64,000 nt of DNA from Gardnerella vaginalis ATCC 14018 = JCM 11026 (GCF_001042655.1 NZ_AP012332.1:372001-436000); one strand, 5' to 3'. Shown: positions 1-8,866, numbered from the stretch's first letter. Numbers and translations: made by a program. The notes: a model not told the origin generated them from the sequence alone.

Positions 1-1821
1 ATGAGCAACTGCTCGCTCCCAGATTTTGGTGATATGCTCGCTAAGGGATTTGCTCTTGGTAACGCAATGATGGATAGCCCAAAGTCTATTGGCACTGCTG
101 CAACTCAGGTTACGCAGATTATTAAGGATATTGCAGGCGCACAGTACGGCGGTCAAACAGTTAATCGTGCAGACGAGATGCTTGAGCCTTATGCTAAGTG
201 CGATTATGATAAGAATCTTGCTATGGCTCATGCCATGATTCCTGATTCTACGCCGATCGAAGTTGCCAAAGATATGATTGACGGTTTGAAAGCTCAGGAG
301 CCTAAGAATCTTCATTGTTCGGATAGGGATCCGCTTCCTGCTGATACTCCTTTTGATGAAAACTTGAGTGAGCTTGATCAGATTCGTGAAATTTACGCAA
401 AGATTATGACGCGCAAGGCGATTTACGATGCTATGCAAACAATGGAATATCAGATTAATTCCAACCGCGTTTCTAACGGTCAGACTCCGTTCGTAACTGT
501 TGGATTTGGTTTGGGTACTTCTTGGTTTGCTCGCGAAATTCAACGCGCTATCTTACTTAACCGTATTCGTGGACTCGGCAAAGATCGTCATACTGCAATC
601 TTCCCTAAGCTTGTGTTTACTATTAAGCATGGTGTAAACGCAGATGCTGGCGATCCGAACTACGATTTGAAGCAGCTTGCGCTTGAGTGCTCTACTAAGC
701 GCATGTATCCAGATGTTGTGTTCTACGAGAATATTATTAAGATTACTGGCTCCTTTAAGGCTCCTATGGGCTGCCGATCCTTCCTTCAGGGTTGGATTGA
801 TCCAAAGACTGGCAAAGACGTGGAAGACGGTCGTATGAATCTTGGCGTTGTGACAGTTAACGTGCCGCGTATTGCGCTGGAGTCTCATGGAGACGTGAAC
901 CGATTCTGGAAGCTTTTTAACGAGCGTATGGAAGTGGCTCATCAGGCTCTGCGATTCCGCATTATGCGTTGCAAGCAGGCAACCCCTGTGAATGCTCCAA
1001 CGCTGTTCCGCTACGGTGCTTTTGGTCGTTTGGAAGCTAACGAAAGCGTGGATCAGCTGTTCCGCAACGAGCGTGCAACGGTGTCTTTGGGCTACATTGG
1101 CTTGTATGAGGCTACATCCGTGTTCTTTGGCAAGGATTGGATGCAAGATCACAGTTGGAACGAAGATGGCAAGCAATTTGCGCTTTCTATGGTTCGCCGA
1201 ATGAATCAGCTTTGCCAGCAGTGGTCAAAGGCTGAAGGCTACCATTATTCCGTTTACTCAACTCCTGCTGAGTCTTTGACGGATCGCTTTAACCGCATGG
1301 ATCGTCAGAAGTTTGGTCGTATTGAAGGCGTTACCGATCACGACTTCTACACCAATTCCTTCCACTATCCGGTTTGGCTGCAGCCAACTCCTATGGAGAA
1401 GCTCCGCTACGAGGTTGACTTCCCGTATCTTGCTTCTGGCGGCTTTATTAACTATTGCGAGTTCCCATGCTTGCAGGCAAATCCTAAAGCTTTGGAGGCT
1501 GTTTGGGATTATGCTTACAAGATTGGTATTGGCTACTTGGGTACGAACACTCCGATTGACCATTGCTTCGTTTGCGGATTCCAGGGCGATTTTGAACCGA
1601 CTAAAGAAGGCTTCCGCTGCCCAGAGTGCGGAAACAGTGACCCAGATAAGTGCAATGTTACTAAGCGCACTTGTGGCTACTTGGGTAATCCTGTTCAGCG
1701 TCCAATGGTTCACGGACGTCACGAGGAAATCGCTCATCGCGTTAAGCACATGTCTGGAGAAACTGGTCATGTTGTTCTTAACAACGGTGAGTCTCGTGAA
1801 TGGTACGAGGAGACCAAGTAG
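1..1821 (+). CDS. nrdD: Anaerobic ribonucleoside-triphosphate reductase, C-terminal part (5' end outside window)
   Basis: Reduces ribonucleoside triphosphates to dNTPs without oxygen, using a glycyl radical installed by NrdG. The first base happens to start an in-frame ATG, but 606 codons is short for the family and the protein begins inside the catalytic barrel, so the true start lies upstream. The C-terminus shows a zinc ribbon (CFVCG, then CPECG) followed by the radical loop RTCGYLG, whose glycine is encoded at 1675-1677. The conserved radical-loop cysteine and glycine are both present, so the enzyme looks intact at this end. nrdG follows 194 bp downstream after a hairpin terminator. NrdR (51498) is the expected repressor of this pair, but its operator would lie outside the window. 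Confidence 0.97.
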   Translation: MSNCSLPDFGDMLAKGFALGNAMMDSPKSIGTAATQVTQIIKDIAGAQYGGQTVNRADEMLEPYAKCDYDKNLAMAHAMIPDSTPIEVAKDMIDGLKAQEPKNLHCSDRDPLPADTPFDENLSELDQIREIYAKIMTRKAIYDAMQTMEYQINSNRVSNGQTPFVTVGFGLGTSWFAREIQRAILLNRIRGLGKDRHTAIFPKLVFTIKHGVNADAGDPNYDLKQLALECSTKRMYPDVVFYENIIKITGSFKAPMGCRSFLQGWIDPKTGKDVEDGRMNLGVVTVNVPRIALESHGDVNRFWKLFNERMEVAHQALRFRIMRCKQATPVNAPTLFRYGAFGRLEANESVDQLFRNERATVSLGYIGLYEATSVFFGKDWMQDHSWNEDGKQFALSMVRRMNQLCQQWSKAEGYHYSVYSTPAESLTDRFNRMDRQKFGRIEGVTDHDFYTNSFHYPVWLQPTPMEKLRYEVDFPYLASGGFINYCEFPCLQANPKALEAVWDYAYKIGIGYLGTNTPIDHCFVCGFQGDFEPTKEGFRCPECGNSDPDKCNVTKRTCGYLGNPVQRPMVHGRHEEIAHRVKHMSGETGHVVLNNGESREWYEETK

Positions 1822-1885
1822 TAGCGGAATAGCGTGAAATAACGTTTTAGTTTGTGTTTATTATTTGGTGATATGTAATATATCT

Positions 1886-1936
1886 AGCCGTTAGAAAATG
1901 TTGATCGCATTTTTTGACGGCTGGATTTTATTTTAT
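1886..1936 (+). terminator. Hairpin terminator or attenuator between nrdD and nrdG
   Basis: A 15-bp stem (arms 1886-1900 and 1908-1922, two G-U pairs, 7-nt loop) is followed by a T-rich run (GGATTTTATTTTATTT). It could end the nrdD transcript or lower nrdG expression relative to nrdD. Confidence 0.7.
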
Positions 1937-1937
1937 T

Positions 1938-1968
1938 TAACAAAAGTTAATACAATCTAACAAAAGTT
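1938..1968 (+). repeat. Direct repeat TAACAAAAGTT upstream of nrdG, 20-bp spacing
   Basis: The 11-mer TAACAAAAGTT occurs at 1938-1948 and again at 1958-1968. The centre-to-centre distance is 20 bp, about two helical turns, in the presumed nrdG promoter region. It may be a regulator site. No known regulator motif is recognised. Confidence 0.4.
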
Positions 1969-2015
1969 TATTTAAGATTATTTAATAAAATATTTAAAGC
2001 TAGAGGAGGTGGACT

Positions 2016-2729
2016 ATGGCTCGCATAAGTTTACATGATTTTGCTCCATCAGATGTTAACCGTGGACCGTGGATTCCAACCTCTCTTTCTAACAATCCTC
2101 GCGCAGGGCAGTGGTCCAGTGAGCGCATGAGCAAGGGAATGGTGGCTGATTATAAGCGATTTCTTATGACAGACGGCGAGGGAATTCGCTGCTCGCTTTA
2201 CGTTTCTGGCTGCCCATTCCATTGCGTTGAATGCTATAACGAGTCAATTTGGGATTTTCGCGCTGGTCACCCTTATACTCAAAAGCTCGAAGACCAAATT
2301 ATGGAAGATTTAGCGCAACCATATGTACAAGGATTGACGCTTCTTGGCGGTGAGCCGCTGCTTAACACTGGCATATTGATTCCACTATGTGAGCGTATTA
2401 GAAGCGAATTTGGCAATACAAAAGATATTTGGAGTTGGACTGGTTACACCTGGGAAGAGCTTATGCGACCGGGCGAGACTCCTGACAAGCTTGAGTTATT
2501 GCGATACATTGACATTCTTGTTGACGGGCGATATATGAAGAATCTTCACGATTCGCTATTGCAATTCCGTGGGTCTAGTAATCAGCGAATTATCGACGTG
2601 CCAAAGTCGCTGGAAAATCCACAAAATCCGCCTGTAATCTGGGAAAAGCTTCACGATCAAGAGCGTTTTATTCCATCAATCTACGGCAAGGATCGTGCAA
2701 AAGGCGAATCGACTTGCATGAGCGCTTAG
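2016..2729 (+). CDS. nrdG: Anaerobic ribonucleotide reductase activating protein (radical SAM)
   Basis: Radical SAM activase that generates the glycyl radical on NrdD using S-adenosylmethionine and a [4Fe-4S] cluster. The 237-residue protein has the cluster motif as SGCPFHCVECYN (C-x3-C-x2-C) near residue 70 and the GGEP motif as LLGGEPLL near residue 110. ATG 2016 is chosen because AGGAGGTGG lies just upstream. The N-terminus is longer than the roughly 155-residue E. coli protein, which is common in actinobacterial NrdG. It lies directly downstream of nrdD. The stop codon runs straight into a copy of repeat element A. Confidence 0.96.
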   Translation: MARISLHDFAPSDVNRGPWIPTSLSNNPRAGQWSSERMSKGMVADYKRFLMTDGEGIRCSLYVSGCPFHCVECYNESIWDFRAGHPYTQKLEDQIMEDLAQPYVQGLTLLGGEPLLNTGILIPLCERIRSEFGNTKDIWSWTGYTWEELMRPGETPDKLELLRYIDILVDGRYMKNLHDSLLQFRGSSNQRIIDVPKSLENPQNPPVIWEKLHDQERFIPSIYGKDRAKGESTCMSA

Positions 2730-2841
2730 AGCGTAGCGCGCGAATGTACTTCGATTCGCTGAGCCGCTCAAACGTAAAGTCCAGTGGACTTTACGTGCGG
2801 CGAAGACGCGAGCGCGCTTAGACCGCGCGAGCGATTTTCCT
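2730..2841 (+). repeat. Interspersed palindromic element A, copy A1
   Basis: Begins at the nrdG stop codon. Contains a hairpin built on GCGC-TTAGAGCGTA-GCGC, then CGCTGAGCCGCT, then a near-perfect palindrome with arms CGTAAAGTCC / GGACTTTACG, then GCGGCGAAGACG and a GCGCGAGCGA tail. The same order recurs at 10280, 20724 and, reversed, near 36640. The first hairpin is shortened compared with the other copies. Element B follows within 20 bp. Confidence 0.8.
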
Positions 2842-2856
2842 ACTTAGCGTTGCGAG

Positions 2857-3037
2857 AGGGCTGGCTAATTCTTGTCTCACAACGCTCTGCCTATTACGTG
2901 TAGTCTGTTGTTGCGGTTGTTCCGTTTTGGCTTTGATTTTGTTTTTTGTGTTGATGTTTGTTTGTAGTGGTGACTCATTGGATTGTTTGGTATCGGCTGC
3001 CGCTCTTATACTGTTCGACCAAGAATCACCCAGCCCT
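2857..3037 (+). repeat. Interspersed element B, copy B1 (181 bp, 18-bp terminal inverted repeats)
   Basis: The left end AGGGCTGGCTAATTCTTG (2857-2874) is inverted at the right end CAAGAATCACCCAGCCCT (3020-3037), with a few mismatches. A second copy of exactly the same length, nearly identical inside, lies at 15792-15972. Similarity continues about 55 bp beyond the right end. No transposase is encoded. It is either a MITE-like element or a structured RNA/leader closed by a terminal stem. Both copies lie upstream of ABC transporter genes. Confidence 0.75.
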
Positions 3038-3115
3038 ATTACATGCTAGAACAATTGCGTATCGCTTAAACACCGAGATTCTCGATTTTTCTTGTAGTGC
3101 GTTTGTACTCAAAAT

Positions 3116-3126
3116 ACGGCGTGTCG
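3116..3126 (-). promoter_or_regulatory. Recurrent intergenic motif RACACGCCGT (site 1 of 5, reverse)
   Basis: ACGGCGTGTCG here reads CGACACGCCGT on the minus strand, identical to the 11-mer at 50728-50738. It lies 31 bp upstream of the ABC exporter start. Confidence 0.35.
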
Positions 3127-3157
3127 TGGTACAAAAGTGCTACAAGTCAGAGGTGAT

Positions 3158-5038
3158 ATGATTAAGCGTATACATTACACTTATCAGAGAGGTCGCATGA
3201 CAGCAAAATCGCAGCAAAAACCTAAGGATTACGCTTCTCATGCGTTCCGCACAGTGATGGCATCCTTAAAGCGATATCGTCTTCTTGGAGTGCTAACGTC
3301 TTTCGCAATTTGCATAGAAGCTGCTATGCAAATTGAGATCCCTACAGTAATGTCAAATCTTATTGATTTTGGTATTATGTCACGTTCTCAAGAAGCTGTG
3401 CAATATTATGGTTTGCAATTGCTTATTTTTGCTGCAATTGCAATGATTGCAGGCGTTGTTTCTGGTATTTGTTGCGCTCATTCTAGTGCTGGTTTTGGTA
3501 AAAATTTACGTCACAACATGTTTTCACGCTTACAAAGTTTAAGTTTTTCTGATTTAGATAAGTTTTCTAGCGGTACTGTTGTTACACGTATGACTAGTGA
3601 TGTGTCAAATGTGCAATTTGCTTACCAAATGATTATTCGCTCTGGTGTTCGCAGCGTTATGATTATCATCACTGCTTGGTGGTTTACTTTTTCAATTAGC
3701 CCTGCTATCTCGTGGGTTTTTCTTTCATTTGTGCCTATTGTTGGTGCAATTGGCGTTTTTGGTGCGAGTATAGTTGCTCCAGCATTTTCTCGAATTTATC
3801 GAATGATTGACGAGATGAATAATAGAGTTGGCGAGAATTTGCATAATATTCGCGTCGTAAAGTCTTATGTGCGTTCTGATTATGAAATAAGTCGTTTTAT
3901 GCGTATTTCGCATAAAATCTATGATTATTTTATTAAAGCTGAGTATGTGTTAAATTGTAGTATTCCTTTGTTTAACTTATGTTTTTATTCTGGCATGCTA
4001 CTTATTGCGTGGTTGGCTTCGCACGAAATTGTGGCTTCAGGAAATAATCCTGCTTTTGGTTTAACAACGGGAAATCTTGCTGCATTAGTAGTGTATGCTT
4101 TGCAAATTTTGTTTGCTTTAGCGAATTTAGTTGCAGTTTTTGTAATGTCGTTAACAGCTCGAGCTTCGATGCATCGTATTTCACATGTTTTGCAATCTCG
4201 AAATACTGAAGTTGTTTCCAAGCATCCACTTACAAAGCTTTCTGACGCTTCTGTGCGTTTTGAAAATGTTTCGTTACGCTATCCTCAATCAGATAATACA
4301 GATGAATCCACTCCAGCAGAACAGGAAATTTTACATGATATAAATATATCTATTCCTTCTGGAGCAACTGTTGGCGTTGTTGGTGCAACGGGATCTGGAA
4401 AATCAAGTTTAGTGCAATTAATTGCAAGACTTTATGACGTAACTTCTGGTGCTCTTTTTGTAGGCGGAAAAGATATTCGCGATTATGATTCTTCTAGTTT
4501 GCGTGAAGAAGTTGGTGTTGTTCTACAAAAAAATATTTTGTTTAGTGGCACAATTGCAGAAAATCTTCGCTGGGGTAGGGCGGAAGCAAGCGATAATGAT
4601 TTGCGTCAAGCTTGCGAAATTGCTTGTGCTGATGAGTTTATTAAAGATTTACCAGACGGCTACAATACGCATATTGACCAGGGTGGTAAGAATGTTTCCG
4701 GTGGTCAGCGACAGCGTTTGTGCATTGCGCGCGCACTTTTGAGGAAGCCGAAAATTTTAATCCTCGACGACTCGATGAGTGCGGTTGATATGAAAACGGA
4801 TAGTAAAATTCGCGATGGCTTGAAAAAGTTTATGCCTGATTCTACGCAAATTATCGTTGCTCAGCGCATATCTTCAATCGAACATGCGGATATTATTGTT
4901 GTTCTTAAAGATGGTCGTGTTGTTGCTAACGGTTCGCATGATGAATTATTTAAATCTTGTGAAATTTACAGAAATATGGCGGTTTCTCAAGAAAAAAGTC
5001 GAATAACTAGCGCAACTAAAGAAGAAGGAGCTAAATAA
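3158..5038 (+). CDS. ABC exporter, heterodimer subunit with degenerate nucleotide site
   Basis: A 626-residue half transporter with an N-terminal six-helix exporter domain (residues about 35-330) and a C-terminal ATPase. Walker A is GATGSGKSS (near 407) and the signature is VSGGQRQR (near 514). Walker B reads ILILDDSMSAVD, so Asp replaces the catalytic Glu, and the H-loop histidine is Gln (IIVAQRIS). This is the degenerate-site pattern of heterodimeric exporters such as TM287/288 and LmrCD. Starts at 3158 and 3197 both have AGAGG about 4 nt upstream; 3158 is chosen as the longer one. The partner begins 2 nt after the stop. Substrate is unknown; drugs, lipids or peptides are all possible. Confidence 0.9.
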   Translation: MIKRIHYTYQRGRMTAKSQQKPKDYASHAFRTVMASLKRYRLLGVLTSFAICIEAAMQIEIPTVMSNLIDFGIMSRSQEAVQYYGLQLLIFAAIAMIAGVVSGICCAHSSAGFGKNLRHNMFSRLQSLSFSDLDKFSSGTVVTRMTSDVSNVQFAYQMIIRSGVRSVMIIITAWWFTFSISPAISWVFLSFVPIVGAIGVFGASIVAPAFSRIYRMIDEMNNRVGENLHNIRVVKSYVRSDYEISRFMRISHKIYDYFIKAEYVLNCSIPLFNLCFYSGMLLIAWLASHEIVASGNNPAFGLTTGNLAALVVYALQILFALANLVAVFVMSLTARASMHRISHVLQSRNTEVVSKHPLTKLSDASVRFENVSLRYPQSDNTDESTPAEQEILHDINISIPSGATVGVVGATGSGKSSLVQLIARLYDVTSGALFVGGKDIRDYDSSSLREEVGVVLQKNILFSGTIAENLRWGRAEASDNDLRQACEIACADEFIKDLPDGYNTHIDQGGKNVSGGQRQRLCIARALLRKPKILILDDSMSAVDMKTDSKIRDGLKKFMPDSTQIIVAQRISSIEHADIIVVLKDGRVVANGSHDELFKSCEIYRNMAVSQEKSRITSATKEEGAK

Positions 5039-5040
5039 CA

Positions 5041-7092
5041 ATGGCTAATAATAAAACGGCTCACTCTTCTAAAAATGATTCAGCTATTAGTTGGAAAACT
5101 CTTAGCAGACTTGCCTCTTATGTGCTTGTGTATCGAGTTAAAATTTGCGTAATTATTGCATCAATAATAGTTAGCGCAATCGTGCAAGCTGCAAGCGCAA
5201 TGTTTTTGCAATCTCTTGTTGACTCGTATATTCTTCCGCTTGTCGGTAAGCATAATCAGGATTGGACGCCTCTTGTTCGCATGATTATTCTGATGGCAAG
5301 TGTTTACGCTGTTGGTGTGTTTTGTTCTTGGCTTTGGAGCAGGCTTGTTGCGAATATATCTGAAAGTGTTATGCGTGATTTGCGAGATTCTATGTTTAAG
5401 CATCAGCAGAAGCTTTCATTGCGTTACTTAGATTCTCAAGGTTACGGCGATATTATGAGCCGTTACACAAACGATACTGAGGTTCTTCGTGAGGCAATTT
5501 CGTGGGCATTTCCGGACTCTTTTTCTGCACTAATGTCGATTTTGGCAGCGTTTATATCTATTATGTGCCTATCGCTTCCGGCTGCAGTTTTTGTAGCTAT
5601 ATTTACTGCAATGTTGCTTTATTTAGTGCGTTTTATGCTAAAGAAATCTGGCAGTTTATTTGAGCAATTCCAGCATGCATTAGGCGAGTTAAATGAGTTT
5701 GTTGAAGAATCTGCAACAGGCAGCAAAGTGATTAAAATTTTTAATCATGAGACAGATTCTATTGAAAAATTAGATAATTGCATAGAAAAAGTGCAAAAAA
5801 TTTCTGCAAGTGCCAATTCTTATGCGAATAATGTAATGCCTGTTATTAGTAATGCAAGCTATTTGCTTTATGTATTAATTGCTTTACTTGGTGCGTGGGC
5901 TGCTTCAGCTGGTTTGCCAACGCTGGGATTATCTGGATCTAGTACTCTTACATTAGGTACGCTTATATCTTTGCTGGCACTTTCGCGCGCATTTATTAAC
6001 CCTATTGGCGAAATTACAATGCAAGCTAACGCACTTATGATGGCTCTTGCAGGAGCTTATCGTATTTTTGAGTTACTTGATGAAAAGCCAGAACTTGATT
6101 CTGGCAGTGTGCAATTAGTTAAAGTGCGTGTACTTCAGTCTGCTGAAGATCTTGGAGAAAAATCAGCATTTGATGTGCTTGAAGAAGTAGACGAACAATC
6201 TGAAGGAAACAATATTTATTGGGCTTGGAAAAGGTCAAAGCAAGATAATGGCACTAAAGCTAAAAAGTGCGCTCAAAACTTAAGTGAAATGGCTCAAGAG
6301 ATTGTGTGCCATGCAAAGCGAGATGCTCGCACTTCTAAGGATGGCCACTATACTTTGCTTCGAGGCGACGTGCGTTTTACGGATGTTGTGTTTGGCTACA
6401 AAGAAGATCATCCAGTTTTGCACGATATTACGTGGTTTGCAAAACCTGGTCAAAAAGTTGCTCTTGTTGGAGCTACAGGTGCTGGAAAAACTACTATTGC
6501 TAACCTTCTTACGCGTTTTTACGACATTGATGATGGGCAAATTTTGTATGATGGCATTGACGTGCGCGATATTTGCAAAACGGATTTGCGTCACGCTATT
6601 GGCACTGTTTTGCAAGATGTGAATTTATTTACTGGCACAATAATGGACAATATTCGTTATGGAAATCTTGATGCTAGCGACGAAGATTGTATTCAAGCTG
6701 CAAAATTGGCTCATGCTGACGCGTTTATTTCTCATCTTCCTGACGGATACAATACGCAGCTTAACAATGGCGGTGAAGGGCTTTCTCAAGGTCAGAAGCA
6801 GCTTATTTCTATTGCTCGTGCTGCAGTAGAAAATCCGCCTGTGTTGATTCTCGATGAAGCAACTTCATCGATTGACACGCATACTGAAGAATTAGTTCAG
6901 CGTGGAATGGATTCTTTGATGGAAGGGCGCACTGTATTTGTAATCGCTCACAGACTGTCCACAGTGCGCAATTCTGATGTGATTATGGTGCTGGATCACG
7001 GTCGCATTATTGAACGCGGTTCGCATGAGGAATTATTGGCAAAACGTGGGGAGTATTATCAGCTTTGCACTGGAGCTGCTGAGCTTGAATAA
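5041..7092 (+). CDS. ABC exporter, heterodimer subunit with canonical catalytic site
   Basis: A 683-residue partner of the preceding half transporter, starting 2 nt after its stop, so the two are surely co-translated. The membrane domain spans residues about 20-330. The ATPase has Walker A GATGAGKTT (near 476), Walker B ILILDEATSSID with the catalytic Glu, and the H-loop VIAHRLST. The signature reads LSQGQKQ rather than LSGGQ, so the two degenerate features are split between subunits as in TM287/288-type exporters. About 90 charged residues (roughly 350-440) are inserted between the membrane and ATPase domains, longer than the usual linker. The function of the insert is unknown. Confidence 0.92.
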   Translation: MANNKTAHSSKNDSAISWKTLSRLASYVLVYRVKICVIIASIIVSAIVQAASAMFLQSLVDSYILPLVGKHNQDWTPLVRMIILMASVYAVGVFCSWLWSRLVANISESVMRDLRDSMFKHQQKLSLRYLDSQGYGDIMSRYTNDTEVLREAISWAFPDSFSALMSILAAFISIMCLSLPAAVFVAIFTAMLLYLVRFMLKKSGSLFEQFQHALGELNEFVEESATGSKVIKIFNHETDSIEKLDNCIEKVQKISASANSYANNVMPVISNASYLLYVLIALLGAWAASAGLPTLGLSGSSTLTLGTLISLLALSRAFINPIGEITMQANALMMALAGAYRIFELLDEKPELDSGSVQLVKVRVLQSAEDLGEKSAFDVLEEVDEQSEGNNIYWAWKRSKQDNGTKAKKCAQNLSEMAQEIVCHAKRDARTSKDGHYTLLRGDVRFTDVVFGYKEDHPVLHDITWFAKPGQKVALVGATGAGKTTIANLLTRFYDIDDGQILYDGIDVRDICKTDLRHAIGTVLQDVNLFTGTIMDNIRYGNLDASDEDCIQAAKLAHADAFISHLPDGYNTQLNNGGEGLSQGQKQLISIARAAVENPPVLILDEATSSIDTHTEELVQRGMDSLMEGRTVFVIAHRLSTVRNSDVIMVLDHGRIIERGSHEELLAKRGEYYQLCTGAAELE

Positions 7093-7110
7093 TAGCTTGA
7101 TTTTGTGCTG

Positions 7111-7120
7111 CAACACGCCG
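7111..7120 (+). promoter_or_regulatory. Recurrent intergenic motif RACACGCCG (site 2 of 5)
   Basis: CAACACGCCG lies 75 bp upstream of tRNA-Asp. Related sites are at 3116-3126 (reverse), 8465-8475, 10424-10434 and 50728-50738, all intergenic. The role is unknown. Confidence 0.35.
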
Positions 7121-7134
7121 AACACGCGCGGCAC

Positions 7135-7162
7135 TTGCATTTTGCTAAGGATTCTGTAAGAT
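7135..7162 (+). promoter_or_regulatory. Candidate promoter of tRNA-Asp
   Basis: TTGCAT (7135-7140) and TAAGAT (7157-7162) are separated by 16 bp. Transcription would start about 25 nt before the tRNA. Judged by eye only. Confidence 0.45.
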
Positions 7163-7194
7163 AGTGACTCGGCTGTTCGAGAGAACAAAGCCAC

Positions 7195-7268
7195 GGCCCC
7201 GTAGCTCAGTTGGTTAGAGCGCCGCCCTGTCACGGCGGAGGTCACCGGTTCAAGTCCGGCCGGGGTCG
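7195..7268 (+). tRNA. tRNA-Asp (GUC)
   Basis: The acceptor stem GGCCCCG pairs with CGGGGTC (7261-7267), leaving discriminator G7268. The D-loop has AGCTCAGTTGGTTAGAG, the anticodon loop CTGTCAC gives GUC, and the T-loop is GGTTCAAGTCC. The 3' CCA is not encoded. A terminator follows at 7282. Confidence 0.97.
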
Positions 7269-7281
7269 CGATTAATAGAAT

Positions 7282-7303
7282 ACCCGGTTCGCCGGGTTTT
7301 TTA
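7282..7303 (+). terminator. Rho-independent terminator after tRNA-Asp
   Basis: ACCCGG / CCGGGT stem with TTCG loop followed by TTTTTT. Confidence 0.85.
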
Positions 7304-7311
7304 TTCATCAT

Positions 7312-7384
7312 GGCTCTGTAGCTCAGTTGGTAGAGCGAACGACTGAAAATCGTTAGGTCAGCGGATCGATCCCGCTCGGAGCCA
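7312..7384 (+). tRNA. tRNA-Phe (GAA)
   Basis: The acceptor stem GGCTCTG pairs with CGGAGCC (7377-7383), with discriminator A7384. The anticodon loop ACTGAAAAT gives GAA. The CCA end is not encoded. It lies 8 nt after the tRNA-Asp terminator run. Confidence 0.97.
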
Positions 7385-7394
7385 CTGTCAAAAT

Positions 7395-7436
7395 AAGCGT
7401 TAGAAGTGTTTGATTGCTTCTAGCGCTTTTTGTTTT
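7395..7436 (+). terminator. Terminator after tRNA-Phe
   Basis: The AGCGTTAGAAG arm pairs with CTTCTAGCGCT (one G-U pair), followed by TTTTTGTTTTT. Confidence 0.8.
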
Positions 7437-7550
7437 TGCGTCTTACCTACATTATCCATCCTCACCCTGTTTTGCTGCTTTGATACCATACGATGAGTTG
7501 ATATTATGAGTCGTAGTTGAACAATTTTATGTGAATAGAAGTGGAATAAA

Positions 7551-8450
7551 GTGGAAGAATCTCAAATAGTAAATTTGCAATCTGACGAATTAGAATCCAA
7601 TATTTTGGAATCTGATGAATTGAATTGTATGAATAAGCATAAAAACAATAAAGATGATAAAGACAATGGTTCTGCTAGAGTAATTCTTTCTTTTGCAAGA
7701 AGGTCTGCTCGTTTGGACGCGCGTCTTGAGCGAGCAAAAGAGCGATATTCAAGCCAATATTTATTAAATGTTGAAGATAGTTTAGGGTCTTTACGTGTAA
7801 AAAGCGATTTGCTGGTAGACTCCAACTGGGTTGCTAAAAATTGGGGTAATTCGAATCCTCTTATTGTAGAAATAGGATCTGGTCAGGGAGAAAATATTGT
7901 AGCCGCAGCCGAATCAAATCCAAATATTAATTTTCTTGCACTAGAAGTTTATGATCCAGGAGTGGCACACACAATGCTATTAGCTGGAAAACAGGGTGTA
8001 GAAAATCTTAGAATAGCGCAAGTTAATGCACCTGATTTTCTAGCTTCATGCTCTAATGGTGTTTTGAAAGAAGTTTGGACTTTCTTCCCAGATCCATGGC
8101 CTAAAATGAGACATCACAAGCGTAGGATTGTGCAGCCGTCTTTGGCAGATGCGGTGCATAACGCACTTATTGATAAAGGCGTTTGGAGAATTGCTACGGA
8201 TATTGAGGATTATGCACTACATGTTCATGAAGTTATGGATGAACGAGAAGATTTTGAAAATACTGGAAAGTTACAAGTAAGTTTGCCGATTGAGCATGTT
8301 GGTAAGGGCAATGCTCAAGATGCTAAAGATTTACCTCATGCTGATTTCGCGGAATCTGTAAGATTTGAAGGTAGGGTTTTGACGAATTTTGAGCGTAAAG
8401 GATTAGAAGCAGGTAGAAAAATTCACGATTTGACTTATGTTGCTAAATGA
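7551..8450 (+). CDS. trmB: tRNA (guanine-N7-)-methyltransferase
   Basis: SAM-dependent methylation of G46 in the tRNA variable loop. The 299-residue protein has the SAM site [10 protein letters not shown] (near residue 105), the TrmB signature [16 protein letters not shown], and a C-terminal T-NFE-KG-AG motif. GTG 7551 is the first in-frame start. The first ATG, at 7629, would remove 26 poorly conserved, acidic residues, so the start is uncertain. No strong ribosome binding site precedes either. It sits between tRNA genes, 74 bp before tRNA-Glu. Confidence 0.93.
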   Translation: MEESQIVNLQSDELESNILESDELNCMNKHKNNKDDKDNGSARVILSFARRSARLDARLERAKERYSSQYLLNVEDSLGSLRVKSDLLVDSNWVAKNWGNSNPLIVEIGSGQGENIVAAAESNPNINFLALEVYDPGVAHTMLLAGKQGVENLRIAQVNAPDFLASCSNGVLKEVWTFFPDPWPKMRHHKRRIVQPSLADAVHNALIDKGVWRIATDIEDYALHVHEVMDEREDFENTGKLQVSLPIEHVGKGNAQDAKDLPHADFAESVRFEGRVLTNFERKGLEAGRKIHDLTYVAK

Positions 8451-8464
8451 GTGACAAAATGATT

Positions 8465-8475
8465 CAACACGCCGT
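8465..8475 (+). promoter_or_regulatory. Recurrent intergenic motif RACACGCCGT (site 3 of 5)
   Basis: CAACACGCCGT lies 14 bp after trmB and 50 bp before tRNA-Glu. It belongs to the same motif set as 3116, 7111, 10424 and 50728. Confidence 0.35.
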
Positions 8476-8524
8476 AATTTGCTATGTGAGTTTATGAGTG
8501 TTAATATCATATGGTTTGGTTAAA

Positions 8525-8596
8525 GCCCCCTTCGTCTAACGGTTAGGACACCAGACTTTCAATCTGACAACAAGAGTTCGACTCTCTTAGGGGGTA
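8525..8596 (+). tRNA. tRNA-Glu (UUC)
   Basis: The acceptor GCCCCCT pairs with AGGGGGT (8589-8595; the terminal pair is G-U), with discriminator A8596. The anticodon loop CTTTCAA gives UUC. The T-arm is GAGTTCGACTC. CCA is not encoded. Confidence 0.96.
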
Positions 8597-8604
8597 CAAA
8601 TTCT

Positions 8605-8634
8605 AAGCCACTTAGTTTGCTAAGTGGCTTTTTG
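8605..8634 (+). terminator. Terminator after tRNA-Glu
   Basis: AAGCCACTTAG / CTAAGTGGCTT stem with a short TTTG loop, then TTTTTGATT. Confidence 0.9.
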
Positions 8635-8866
8635 ATTATCAATGTCTTGTTGCAAGTAGTGATTTCAGGGTAGCGATTACCCCGATTACCCGTAATTCAA
8701 CCAAAGTTAATTGCAAATAAGAAATAAGATTATGTCAGTGGTCAGTGGCGCGTTTAGTGGCATGCAGGGTAAAATAATGAACAGCGTGTGTTTACAAGAT
8801 TATTTGTAGATAATATACAAAATGTGTAAATAGCAATGACTATTAGTTAGACGAAAGAGGCTGGTT
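8635..8866. other. Intergenic region before glmM, no gene seen
   Basis: No coding signal or structured RNA recognised. It must hold the glmM promoter. A short repeat, TCAGTGGTCAGTGGCG, lies near 8735. AAAGAGG lies 9 nt before the glmM start. Confidence 0.5.

Noticed and set aside
2958..3161. A 67-codon plus-strand frame in element B1
   Set aside because: It is not preserved in copy B2 and has no family or ribosome site; element B looks non-coding.
7033..7311. A 92-codon minus-strand frame across tRNA-Asp
   Set aside because: It covers a clear tRNA gene and its terminator, a common false frame.
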